Assembly (NCBI RefSeq): GCF_016801865.2
Contig: NC_068938.1
Coordinates: forward strand, 198,689,077-198,753,076
Direction: 5' to 3'
Length of the DNA stretch: 64,000 nt
From: Culex pipiens pallens
Taxonomy: Eukaryota > Arthropoda > Insecta > Diptera > Culicidae
Positions 13,401 to 21,508 of the stretch are shown piece after piece. The position numbers and the translations under genes were made by a program. The notes beneath the pieces are model-generated. The model saw only the letters and a list, made by a program, of their open reading frames with translations. It was not told where the DNA came from and ran no database searches. Within the stretch, counting starts at the first letter, position 1. Each line of letters opens with the position of its first letter.

Positions 13401-14280
13401 ATTATCCGAAGTTCGATTATCCGAAGGTTTGTTTTGACTTCGGATAATCGAATCATGACCAAAAAAAATATTTTTTCATATTTTTTTAAATTTTTTTACT
13501 TTTAACCTAAAATTTGAGTTCTGCGACCACATTTTAGTGAAATTTGAATATTTGATTGCATTTTTAATCAAAAAATGCAATTTTTTCAATATTTCAGCCC
13601 GGTCATTTTGGCCGCCATCTTGGATTTCAAAATTTTAAATCATTTTAGAGTAGTTTATGGGTCATACTTAAGCTCGACAATCAAAAATTGGACAACGAAA
13701 AAAATATTTTTTTCGTGATTCGATTATCCGATGTGAAATTTTTCCGAGGTCTTCGGATAATCTAGTCTGGACTGTATTTCCATTAAATTTAATTACACAC
13801 TAAATATTAATTACCGAATACGTTGAAATTTACTGAAACTATCATTATTCAATTTAATCAAAGACTCTATCATAAACTAAGACATTTCTAAATATAACGT
13901 CTTCATTTCCACCCCCAGGAACAATCTTCTGCGACACGCTCAAGTGTCCGGACACGTCGTTCAAGTGCATCATCGTGAAGAACAACACCAAGGAGGACGT
14001 CAACGTGGTGGAGGTGACGCGCGAGTGTCTGGACGCGGCCGGCAAGGCCACGGCCAAGACCGTCGAAAAGGAGCCGAACCAGTTCCCGGGCGGAAAGTAC
14101 GAGAGCTATGCGGAAATCGACAAGGACGGGAACATTGCGTCGTTCGACAACCGAGGAAACTCGTACAATCACTCGGGCAGTGGGGACGTGCACTCGTATC
14201 TGTACCAGCAGATCGAGGACCTGCACAAGTCCATCTTGGACCAGTTGACGAACGCCGGAACGCCGTATCGGATTCCTTGA
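4493..14280 (+). CDS. small secreted protein with prepro-region, function unknown
   Basis: CDS is join(4493..4637, 13919..14280), 168 residues. Exon 1 ends AATG|GTGAGT and exon 2 follows CCCCCAG; the phase-1 join makes Gly49 and keeps the frame to the TGA at 14278. Residues 1-23 are a signal peptide (hydrophobic core about 6-20). Residues 27-30 are R-E-K-R, a furin-type site leaving Gln31 as a possible mature N-terminus. The mature part has four cysteines (53, 58, 65, 85), two N-glycosylation sequons (N70, N132), and a hydrophilic Gly/Asn/Tyr-rich C-terminal half. Exon 2 is markedly GC-rich with coding-like codon use. A TATA/Inr pair lies at 4350-4386 and an AATAAA at 14628. The 9281-bp intron is full of MITEs and hosts an antisense gene. 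I recognise no family; secretion is inferred from the N-terminus. Confidence 0.85.
4690..5021. repeat. dispersed old repeat, copy 1
   Basis: It shares the order of motifs TTTCAACACTTTAATGAAAA, GCATTATACACC, GTCCAGCTGTTTTGC and AAATATGATTATCAATGCAG with 18700-19110. Partial matches occur at 23440-23660, 62855-63030 and 63830-64000. The copies are diverged and no terminal inverted repeats are evident. Confidence 0.65.
5034..5252 (+). mobile_element. tRNA-derived SINE with 12-bp target duplication
   Basis: The 219-bp element is flanked by a perfect direct repeat GTTTTTTCAGAC (5022-5033 and 5253-5264), the hallmark of LINE-mobilised insertion. It opens with an A box (TGGCGCAGGGGTAGCGG) and a B box (GGTTCGATTCCC), followed by an unrelated body. 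It lies in the intron of the secreted-protein gene and interrupts an older dispersed repeat. Confidence 0.9.
5358..6030. mobile_element. fold-back MITE with about 290-bp arms
   Basis: The two arms (about 5358-5645 and 5730-6030) are reverse complements over nearly their full length. They start CATAACTTTGCAACTATTTG and end CAAATAGTTGCAAAGTTATG. A short non-paired centre separates them. No transposase is present, and the superfamily is not assigned. Confidence 0.85.
6088..7201. mobile_element. MITE of the GAGCAATTCTCT family (subfamily 2)
   Basis: The left end GAGCAGTTCTCTCAGATTTC and right end GAAATCTGAGAGAATTGCTC are inverted copies over about 110 bp. Internal AT-rich DNA is shared with the copy at 48968-53671. 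The flanks (TTAG and TATG) no longer match as a duplication. It is part of the intron of the secreted-protein gene. Confidence 0.85.
7202..8354. other. AT-rich intronic DNA and 3' flank of the nested gene
   Basis: No repeat ends are recognised. The part near 8270-8354 is the 3' untranslated region of the minus-strand gene at 8355-9928. Confidence 0.5.
8270..8275 (-). terminator. polyadenylation signal ATTAAA of the nested gene
   Basis: On the minus strand ATTAAA occurs about 80 nt after the stop codon at 8357-8355. It is the commonest variant of AATAAA. Confidence 0.45.
8355..9928 (-). CDS. nested three-exon gene, 120-residue protein of unknown function
   Basis: CDS is complement(join(8355..8368, 8438..8651, 9794..9928)). 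Exon 1 (45 codons, ATG at 9928) ends CACAAA|GTAAGT. Exon 2 follows TTTTCAG and ends AATC|GTAAGT. Exon 3 follows a T-rich tract and CAG and stops at 8357-8355. Both joins (phase 0 and phase 1) keep one frame, and the second intron is 69 bp, typical of mosquitoes. The N-terminal part (MGQVSKFHLQAGFRGKQLP) is basic; a Ser/Thr-rich linker follows (about 48-63); the C-terminal 55 residues look like amphipathic helices (DQNMAKQIMDKTIKLLQD, EQEREQALACIKLIRRDN). There is no signal peptide or membrane segment, so a cytosolic or nuclear place is likely. The gene sits antisense inside the intron of the secreted-protein gene. I do not recognise the family. Confidence 0.72.
10316..10690. repeat. dispersed repeat with ATTTATCCAAC hairpin, interrupted by a MITE
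   Basis: The left part (to 10422) and right part (from 10627) together match the reverse complement of 46318-46475. Both contain the inverted pair ATTTATCCAAC / GTTGGAT(A)AAT around a GGTTCACC loop, and the flank GAATTCCATACAACATTTTT. The 204-bp element at 10423-10626 splits this copy. Confidence 0.75.
10423..10626. mobile_element. short MITE with CACAG(A/C)AAAAA ends, copy 1
   Basis: It starts CACAGAAAAAATAATCATGG and ends TTTTTTGCTGTG. It is nearly identical to 11753-11951. Comparison with the unoccupied site in the repeat at 46318-46475 shows that AA was duplicated on insertion. Confidence 0.85.
10929..11530. mobile_element. piggyBac-like MITE, intact copy
   Basis: The ends are CCCTCTAC...GTAGAGGG, flanked on both sides by TTAA (10925-10928 and 11531-11534), the target of the piggyBac superfamily, whose termini start CCC. 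The interior is AT-rich and non-coding. Related copies lie at 27909-28513 and, interrupted, at 25914-27780. Confidence 0.85.
11753..11951. mobile_element. short MITE with CACAG(A/C)AAAAA ends, copy 2
   Basis: It starts CACAGAAAAAAATCATGG and ends TTTTTTGCTGTG. It is flanked by TT on both sides (11751-11752, 11952-11953), consistent with a 2-bp duplication. The interior repeats GTGTAATTTTACC and AGGTAAAATTACATC motifs. Confidence 0.85.
12024..13223. mobile_element. fold-back MITE (TTAGTATAG ends) split by a hAT-like MITE
   Basis: The arms around 12024-12190 and 12345-12495 are reverse complements (for example GCATAAAACATTGG and CCAATGTTTTATGC). The last bases of the right arm reappear after the inserted element as ATACTAA at 13217-13223. 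The ends read TA|GTATAG...ATAC|TA, consistent with a TA target. Confidence 0.8.
12496..13210. mobile_element. hAT-like palindromic MITE, nested
   Basis: The termini are TAGAGTGTAAC and, inverted, TAGGATGTAAC. They are flanked by a perfect 8-bp duplication GCTTATAT (12488-12495 and 13211-13218). The arms of about 330 bp are near-perfect reverse complements around a centre near 12850. An 8-bp duplication with TAG-type ends indicates the hAT superfamily. It interrupts the fold-back MITE at 12024-13223. Confidence 0.9.
13356..13774. mobile_element. pogo/Tigger-like MITE, intact copy
   Basis: The ends are CAGTCCAGACTCGATTATCC and its inverted copy, flanked by TA (13354-13355, 13775-13776). The sub-terminal region repeats CGATTATCCGAAG four times. 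TA target and CAGT termini fit the Tc1/mariner/pogo group. Related copies are at 43741-44381 and 46917-47343. Confidence 0.9.
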
Positions 14281-15057
14281 GGGGGGAGGGGGGACACGTG
14301 CCCGACTTCGTTATTGGCGGAATGTTAGAATATGATTATTGTTTTTTTGTTTTTGTTTCCCCTTTAGAGTTATCTAAATCGTTGATATTTTTCAATGCAA
14401 GGCGTTGTGGAAACTTCGATTGCCGGTGAGAACTAAATTGCAATATCTCTGTTTAAAATAATGACCCGGCGGCATCGACCGTGAGAACTTTTCACACGTT
14501 TTGCACTGAATAGGAGCAGTCTGTCTGGTTTTTCATCGAGTCAGGTGATGAAGTGTTGAGTTCAGCGTGATCACGTGGTGCGCGGCGAACGTAAATTTGG
14601 CTAATTGTGATATGTGTGATAGGTTGTAATAAAAGGTTGCAAACCACTCCCTGCTTGGAAACTTTACAATGTAATGTGTAATTGTGAATTGGCTGTTTAT
14701 CACACCTCCATCTGTAGCGCGAGGAAACTGCGGGAATGTTGTTCGAGCTAATTGATGATCGTTGTTTGACGATCGACTCTATTTATCATGTTGTGCTAAT
14801 TTTATGAGTTGCTGCAATATATCATTTTGGCGTTTTCCATACTGGTTGGACTTGTTTTTTTAGAATTCAATTAGGGGTTGTTCCAACTGTAACACTGTTC
14901 TGACTGAATCAATGTTCCTTCTACTAGTGAGCGATTCGATTACTCTGAAGGATTTTTTTTTTGTAATTTTATACATTCTTCAACATTCTTTTAGACAAAT
15001 CTCTTCACACTTTTTGGTATCCCTGAGCTTTATTTCGAAAATCGTAATTTTACTCTA
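14281..15057 (+). other. 3' untranslated and flanking region of the secreted-protein gene
   Basis: An AATAAA at 14628-14633, about 350 nt after the stop, is the likely polyadenylation signal. A GC-moderate stretch up to it is probably 3' UTR. Beyond it the DNA is AT-rich without features. Confidence 0.55.
14628..14633 (+). terminator. polyadenylation signal AATAAA
   Basis: This is the first AATAAA downstream of the stop codon at 14280. It suits the secreted-protein gene. Confidence 0.5.
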
Positions 15058-16386
15058 GGGTACGTTATCCATTAGTGGACCCCTTTCCTATAGTGGACCC
15101 TCTGAAGGGTTTTTGATGAAAAATTCAATAAAATCACAATTTCAAGCGTGATGTTGTCTACAAATCTTTTATTTGGCATGTTCAGCATCATTTAGAACAA
15201 TGTTGACTGACATTGAATTGTCCTTTTCACCAAAATAAGTGTTTTGAGTTCGACATCTGAAATCAGCCATGGCCACTAGCATTTTCACAACAAAACTGCA
15301 TTTATATTTTATGATTGAATTAACCATCCAATCATTTTTTGACTGATTATTTAACTTCAACAAGTCGAAATAATGTAAGTTTAAGGATCTTTACTAAAAT
15401 AAAGCGAAGAACTGCAATTTTCGAGCAAAAATTAGGGGGGTCCAATATAGGACAACGAAAATCCAAACTTTTCCAAAAGTGGACCCCTGTTAATTAAACC
15501 TTCAAAAATGATGAAAACTGTGAATTCAAGCAAAAGTTTTTCTAAAACATACAATAAATGCTTGTTGTTATCAACCTAAACGCATATTTTTTCAATGATG
15601 AGTATAAATATAGCTGTTTTCATGTTAAAAGTACCAAAAATGCTGAAGCCGTAAGAGTTAATAATTAATGAAAACTATAGTTAGTTGTATTTAACTGAAG
15701 CATCATAATTGCAGTTTGAAATGATATTTTATAATAATAAATCAATAACAAAACATTTTTTTCCAATAAACATGCGTGGTTTTATCAGCAACTGTAAACA
15801 ATTCTATTGTTTAGTATCGGTCAACCATTTATGTAATTAATATGGAAAAATTTGCATCAAGATTACTTTTTTAAATTATTTTTATGTTTACAGTGGTTTT
15901 TGAGACGTTTTCTCTGATCTTTTTCGGAAATAAATGTGTTTAAATGTCTGTTTGGTTTTTTGTTGTTTAAAGCCAAATTTGTTAACAAAAAATATTTGTT
16001 TATGATGAAAAGTGAGCAAAATCCATCTTTTATTCATTATATCTATCATTAGACCTACACCATGCATCAAAACATCAAATATCGGTTAAATTTGGTATAA
16101 AAATAACAGTTTGCCTATAGTGGACCCGGGTCCACAATCGGATTATGGACCCGGGTCCACTATAGGAAAAGGGGGTCCATAAACGGCAAAAAAAAACATT
16201 TTTTTCAATTGGCTATTTTTCTGCTCAAAAACAAATAACTGATGAAACAAATAGTCAAAATTGTTCAAAAGACTTCAGATTTCATTGTTTTGTACAAAAA
16301 GTTATGAAAAAGTGCTTAAAACATTGAAAATTTGTGAAAAATGTGCTTCGGCTCTACTAGGGGGTCCACTAATGGTTAAAATACCC
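15058..16386. mobile_element. TA-flanked element rich in GTGGACCC motifs
   Basis: The ends GGGTACGTTATCCATTAGTG and CACTAATGGTTAAAATACCC are inverted repeats, flanked by TA (15056-15057, 16387-16388). GTGGACCC or its complement recurs at both ends and internally. An inner inverted repeat at about 16117-16166 carries the 14-mer TGGACCCGGGTCCA on each side. No transposase frame is visible. A non-autonomous Tc1/mariner-like element is likely. Confidence 0.75.
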
Positions 16387-16767
16387 TAGATTGTACACAT
16401 CGTATCGCTTCGAGTTTAAAAGGATTAGGCTTTCGATGCTCGAATTCGCTACAAAATGAGCTCAAACACAAAGTGTTCATGTTTCAATTATTGAAAACGA
16501 AAACGCTATCAAAATGATACAAAAATATGTTGTTTTATTTTTTTCACAGTATTTGACAATGAATAGTCTTCTAAGCGGAAAGTAAAAATTAAAAGTTTTA
16601 CGAGATATTTTCCATGGAATCATAAAAATACAATCTTGTGCTTTTCATTACAGTGACTATATAACTTTTAAGTTTGCAAATTTATTTGTTTCTCAAGGTT
16701 TCAGGATTATCTCTGTTGTTATAATTACGATCTTGATTTGTTTAACAAGCTTAAGTTGACTTTTCCT
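16387..16767. other. AT-rich non-coding DNA
   Basis: No gene or element termini were seen. Confidence 0.5.
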
Positions 16768-18180
16768 GAGCAATTCCAGCTCAAATCAGGAATTTTTCTG
16801 GTTCTTTTGTACCCGACTCTCTTCGATTTCAATGAAACTTTTTAGAAATGTTATCCTAGGTTTATATAAGCCATTTTTGTGTATATGAGGAAATTGGACG
16901 GGGTTTCTAACAAAATAAACACTGGAAGAAAAATACACGCCACTTCCACGAGATTTTTCAATTTTTAAGTTTAAAAGTTAAATTTAAAGGATGTCACGAT
17001 TTTTTTTCGCACAAATTGATTGAGGAAATAGCCTAAGATGTTACAAAAAGACTCACGTAAAATGCAGGATGGTATGTCTCTCCTAAAAAAAATACAAAAA
17101 TCATTTACAAAAACTGTTTTTTTGAAAAGTGGTCAAAATGTCAAAATTTTCAAAAACCGATAGTGGCTCCATATTGACCATTGTACTATGTTCAAGCCTT
17201 GTGAAGATACAGCGGTTTTAAAAATAAAAATTGTTGAAAAAATAGTTTATTGATGGTTTTTGGCAATTTCTATATGACAGACTTGATTTTTCAGTCGCAA
17301 AAATATTTTTAACTGAAAGCTCGTTCAATTTCCCATAACTTTGCATTTGACAGCTTTTTATTTTGACTCGTTTTAATATTGAAGTAAGACTGCGATGGCA
17401 ACCATACTGCAAACTTCCGTGGCTGTGCCGCGAGAAAGGCCTACCTCGAGGAGCAGGCCAAGAAGAAGAAGAAACTTCCAGCGACCCGGCCACCTCCGAG
17501 ATCAAGACCAACCGTTCCTGCAGCTGGACAAGGCGCGGCTGACCGGAGTACTCCAGCGTTTCCTCCCGGCTGGGGAGGTTCTTACGCAAGCGTGACCGCG
17601 GCGAGCGGTGGTACGGTGCCGGAACAAGCAGCGGTGTCCGGAGATGACCTCTTTACCCTGCCAGAGTTTTTCGCTCTTGCTGGGGAGATGTTAACCCGTT
17701 TTCGTGCCTGCCGTAACAAGGCAGAACAGTTCATGGCTCTGGGAGAGCTCATGATTAAATTCGTGTACAATGGATAAGCTGCCTCGTTCAGCGCTGTTCT
17801 TCGACGTCAAAAGACAAAATCATTCTGTGATCTAGTTTTAAATTTTCCTCTAACTATCCCCTTTCTATAGTAATTGTGTAGGTTTTTTTAGTACTTTTTC
17901 CTACTTTTGATTTTCCCTTTAGTAGTGAACAATTGTGTCACTAGACAAATTATATTAACACATAGGTGAAAGGACCTCCAAAACTCTATTATGCTTAAAA
18001 GTTAAACACATTGTGAATTGATTATCTACTTAATAAAAACTGAATTGAATTGAATTGAATATTGAAGCAAGCCTATTTACTATCCAGATTTCTACTACAC
18101 TGAAAAAATATACTATTTTCAGTTATGAGCAATATAATTAAGCTTATATCTGTAAGCCCTGAAATCCAATTCAAATGCAC
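16768..18180. mobile_element. long-palindrome MITE (GAGCAATTCC family), one arm, interrupted
   Basis: From GAGCAATTCCAG at 16768 it follows the left arm of the complete copy at 30049-31683, with several deletions. After a retrotransposon insertion (17385-18057) it continues with the family's central part (ACACTGAAAAAATATACT, TTCAGTTATGAGCAATATAA). The second arm is absent. Confidence 0.8.
17385..18057 (+). mobile_element. 5'-truncated Jockey-clade retrotransposon: ORF1 end plus 3' UTR
   Basis: The frame from 17391 to the stop at 17775-17777 encodes about 128 residues of a gag-like ORF1 C-terminus. It opens with a zinc-knuckle remnant (CDGNHTANFRGC) and the following AARKAYLEEQAKKKKK, then a Pro-rich linker and a helical end. 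The stop is followed directly by about 250 bp of non-coding DNA and a TTGAA-repeat tail, with no trace of ORF2 (endonuclease/reverse transcriptase). A 10-bp duplication AATATTGAAG flanks it (17375-17384, 18058-18067). The 5' truncation is usual for LINEs; the absence of ORF2 is not. Confidence 0.88.
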
Positions 18181-18699
18181 AAATGTCCACAAAATACTGT
18201 TTTTTAATGCTCAAATTTAAATTAAAAACACGGTACACGGCAAAAAAAAAAGTTGAATTTTGGAATTTTAACTTAACAAATGTGGAAAAATGTTATCCTG
18301 ATGAAAATTCACCAGTAACATTACACATTTTGTTGACACAAAATCTGTCACCATACCCTGATGATTGCTACCATTTTTTTTTCTGTGTATTTAAAAGCGG
18401 TATTTTTATTTTTTTTAGTTTTTACAGAAAAAACTATAATAAAGTGAAAATTTATGCAAAATTTCTTTATGTTTGATACTAATCAAAACCATCACTATAA
18501 CAGTTTTTTTTCGAAAAAGTACGCGAATTTGTCAAAAGTTTGAGTATTTTACAAAAAAAAAACTTGAATGAATTAAAATTGCATTCATGATTTCGCTTTT
18601 TATATCTATATTGCGAATTCTTAAAAATTTAGAATTAAAAAAAACGGTATTTTGTGAAAAGTGTTGAGGGGAACGGCAATTAAAAAAAAGTTTTAAAAA
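18181..18699. other. AT-rich non-coding DNA
   Basis: A/T runs with no gene or repeat ends that I can define. Confidence 0.5.
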
Positions 18700-19110
18700 T
18701 AAATGAAATTGCAAGCCATGGTTTCAACATTTGAATGAAAATAGGGATTTTAAACGCATTATACACCAGTTGTCCAGTTGTTTTGCAATCATAAATTTCT
18801 TAATTATCTAAGTATCGAAGAAAATAAAAAAAAATGAGAAAAAAAAGTTTTTGCGGCTGTACATTGCAGTTCCAGAACGATTCTAAATAATTTGAAACGA
18901 GCACAAACATGTAAATATGATCATCAATCAAGAAAATTAATTTCAGATTGTTTACAGTCGATAAGATTTCTATTTCCAGGGAAATTGCTAAGTTTTTTGA
19001 AAAAAATAATCGTTTTGCCCCCCCCCCACCAACTTTTTGGACCAAATGAAAAAAAGGGAGGGGGGTATAAACTTAAAAAAATATTTGCAACGGCCTTACT
19101 CTTGGCCTTA
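18700..19110. repeat. dispersed old repeat, copy 2
   Basis: It matches 4690-5021 in motif order (CCATGGTTTCAACATTTGAA, GCATTATACACC, GTCCAGTTGTTTTGCAATC, TATGATCATCAATCAAG). It ends in a C10 run near 19018-19028. Confidence 0.65.
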
Positions 19111-19125
19111 CTACATTATTAAAAA

Positions 19126-19610
19126 AAATCCTGGGGGGAGCATTGAAAATTTAACATGATATGGATTTAAAAATGAGTTTACCGTTCATTATCGTCAATA
19201 AGAAAAGGCTTTTGAAAATATTTAAAAAAATAAATTAGGCGAACTGAAAACAAATCACAGTTCATCTTCCTGCGTTTGATATAAACATAGCTTATTCAAT
19301 ATTATTCAATCAGGTAAAAAGAGTTTTCGGGTATGCCTTTGATTGTTTCTTTGTTCAAAGCCTGTTGTTAATTAGTAAAACGCCCATCCAGATAGTGACG
19401 AACAAGAAACGACATAACATACCTTTGAAGTTACGCCTTTTCTGTTTCTTTAGGGAAAACAATGTTTCTGAGTCATAGATGAGCTTAAACTTTAAAAGCA
19501 AGTGTGGCTCAATTATGACCCCCAAGCCAAATGTGATTGTGACGATACTTCATTTGAACAAGCTCCAAGTGTTGGTCCAAGTCGGGGTTTGAAACTCCCG
19601 TTCTACCCTT
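19126..19610. other. non-coding DNA
   Basis: No reading frame, tRNA fold or element terminus supported. Confidence 0.5.
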
Positions 19611-19618
19611 TACCACTA

Positions 19619-19961
19619 CACAGCAAATAAAGTAGTAATCCAGCTGCGTGTAAAAAGCCTGGGTGTAAAAAAAAAGTTGCATTATTTTATGAAATTCTAT
19701 GTAATATTACATCCTGAAATATGTAGCCCATCAGTATGGGAAACCTACTTGACCGAAATGCATTTATCCTCTCAGTTCTTCATCGGTCTGATGGCCGAGC
19801 GGGCTAAGGCGCCAGCCCTTACTGTTGGTGCTGGGTTTGAATCCCGTCGGTTGCAACTTTTTTTTGTGTGTAGAAAAATTGTACATGCACTTAATATCTT
19901 TTTTTACGAAGGTGATGTGCATGCTTTTGCATGCGATTTTACCATCGGATTTTTTGCTGCG
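19619..19961. mobile_element. CACAGCAAA-ended MITE carrying a tRNA-like sequence
   Basis: The left end CACAGCAAATAAA and right end TTTTTTGCTGCG are inverted and flanked by TA (19617-19618, 19962-19963). The inner TGTAATATTACATCCTGAA resembles the interiors of the MITEs at 10423 and 11753. The centre holds a tRNA-like segment (19788-19857). Confidence 0.6.
19788..19857 (+). pseudogene. tRNA-like sequence (Leu/Ser type), not functional
   Basis: There is an A box TGGCCGAGCGGGCTAAGGC and a B box GGGTTTGAATCC, and an anticodon-like stem CCAGC/GTTGG. The acceptor ends do not pair, and the long variable arm expected of Leu or Ser tRNA is missing. A T-run follows. It looks like a captured tRNA fragment or SINE head. 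Confidence 0.6.
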
Positions 19962-20051
19962 TAGACTACATCGCTAGTTGATTTTTTTAAAATAATTTTT
20001 CCATCTACACCCAAACGAAAAATATATCTCAAAATCTGCAACAGTGGATTT

Positions 20052-20090
20052 GCTGCAAAAAATGTTATATTTTATTACATTTTTTGCAGC
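20052..20090. repeat. perfect 14-bp hairpin
   Basis: GCTGCAAAAAATGT (20052-20065) pairs perfectly with ACATTTTTTGCAGC (20077-20090) around an 11-nt loop. It may be the collapsed ends of a CAGCAAAA-type MITE. Confidence 0.7.
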
Positions 20091-20231
20091 AAGCCCATAG
20101 ATCATTTTTGCCCGCGTGTAAACACGTCAGCGATCTGCAGTTCTCACCAACACATAGAATGCTGGCGCGTCCCCGAGCAACACTCTAGAGAGCACATTAT
20201 GTTCGCGCTCTGTCCCTCACCATTCATCAAG

Positions 20232-20301
20232 CGTCCATGGCGCGGTGGTAGCGTTTCGGATCAGCAACCTAGAAGTTGATGGTTCAATCCTCGTTCTGTT
20301 A
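20232..20301 (+). pseudogene. tRNA-like sequence followed by a T-run
   Basis: A box TGGCGCGGTGGTAGCG, stem TCAGC/GTTGA with a 9-nt loop, and degenerate B box GGTTCAATCC; nine Ts follow at about 20305. The over-long anticodon loop and non-pairing acceptor ends argue against a working tRNA. It could be a SINE head. Confidence 0.5.
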
Positions 20302-20746
20302 AGATTTTTTTTTCTGCAATACAATCAATCTGCCGTCGGTAATGTCGATAATTGTCGGTAACGGGCAAAAATGTCATACCCCTATATCGCAAAAAATGCA
20401 TGAGGACAGATTTCATGCAGATTCTGATATACTTTCATGCCGCCATGTATCACAATCATGCGACCGCCGGTTGGGTGAAGAGATATTTTTCGTGCAAATG
20501 TTGTTCTTTGTCTTGCGAAATTTTATTAAACTCCTGATATTCATTAAATCCTTACAAGATCGATTTTTCCATTTAAAAACTAAATCATCACATTTTAGCA
20601 CGATTAATTCTTACAGTAAGTATCCGGTATTTTGACAGTTGCGAGTACAGTAAACTATTCAATCATTTCATTAAAGCTTATCTAAGAGTGGTGTTTTGGA
20701 AAATGATTTTTTGACTAAAATGTGCCCAAAGTTTGAAGATTCCAGT

Positions 20747-21105
20747 TCAGATACCCGCCCGACACATTGGACAGCGATTGTGCTCCCTGAGCCACCGCAT
20801 GATACAGGTGTCGTGAAACGGGTGTCCGCAGCGCAACTTGGTTTCCTTGACCATTGTAATCCCCTCCAGGCAGATTGAGCACTCGGCGATGATCCGACTC
20901 GATGCTAAATGGGAGGAACAATTGAAGACAAATTTTAAACTAAAGACTAATTTTCTTAGCAACTTAACTTACTGGGATAGCGATATTTTTCGAAGAACAG
21001 CTCGCAAGTAGCTTCAAAGAAGTAGATTGGAGTCAGGATCCACAATAATAGGAGAAGCAACCAAAGTAGTGGCAACCATAGAATGAATAAAATGATTTTC
21101 CTCAT
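20747..21105 (-). CDS. small membrane-anchored RING-H2 protein, probable E3 ubiquitin ligase
   Basis: CDS is complement(join(20747..20904, 20973..21105)), 96 residues. The 68-bp intron has a GTAAGT donor and a TTTAG acceptor and joins in phase 1. Residues 4-29 are one very hydrophobic stretch (leucine-rich), a signal anchor. Residues 53-92 are a canonical RING-H2: C53, C56, C70, H72, H75, C78, C89, C92, with Trp82 at the E2-contact position. The protein ends four residues after the last zinc ligand. RING-H2 proteins of this layout transfer ubiquitin from an E2 and usually act at ER or Golgi membranes. It lies head-to-head with the ZZ-C2H2-RING gene, 403 bp between start codons. An exact orthologue was not recognised. 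Confidence 0.85.
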
Positions 21106-21323
21106 TTTTAAACAATTTGGAACGAGTTTTACCGGAGATATCTATTTTTAAATGGGACAAATTATGTCAATCGTGGTTTAAAGACAGCATTTAAGAATGA
21201 AGAAAATGAGTCAAACAAATCAACTTGTACCTATTTGTGGGCTCAGAAATATCTATTAATTAATTTTTGTTACCTTTCTAATTTTGTTGATTCTTGCCAT
21301 TCATGGTACTCGTTTATAGTAGG

Positions 21324-21330
21324 TATAAAA
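21324..21330 (+). promoter_or_regulatory. TATA box in the shared 403-bp upstream region
   Basis: TATAAAA occurs 179 bp before the ATG of the ZZ-C2H2-RING gene, in the only DNA separating it from the divergent RING gene. No strict initiator is visible at the usual distance, so the start site is uncertain. Confidence 0.4.
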
Positions 21331-21508
21331 AAACATCTTTTCATTTAGTAAAACAAGACGAAAATTTCTTCAAGTGTATCGTTCAGTGTTCTAAAGTTCA
21401 CTCTACACAAGATCAAGTAGGCTTTGTGTTCGCTCACTGAGAAAACAATAGTGTCAAAAGTAAACTGACCGTTGCCTGCAGAATAAGTTGTTTTGCGTTT
21501 TTAGAAGG

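Noticed and set aside
13944..14429. 161-codon frame on the plus strand overlapping exon 2
   Set aside because: It is the shifted frame of the GC-rich secreted-protein exon. Only the frame giving the four-cysteine protein joins exon 1 across consensus splice sites.
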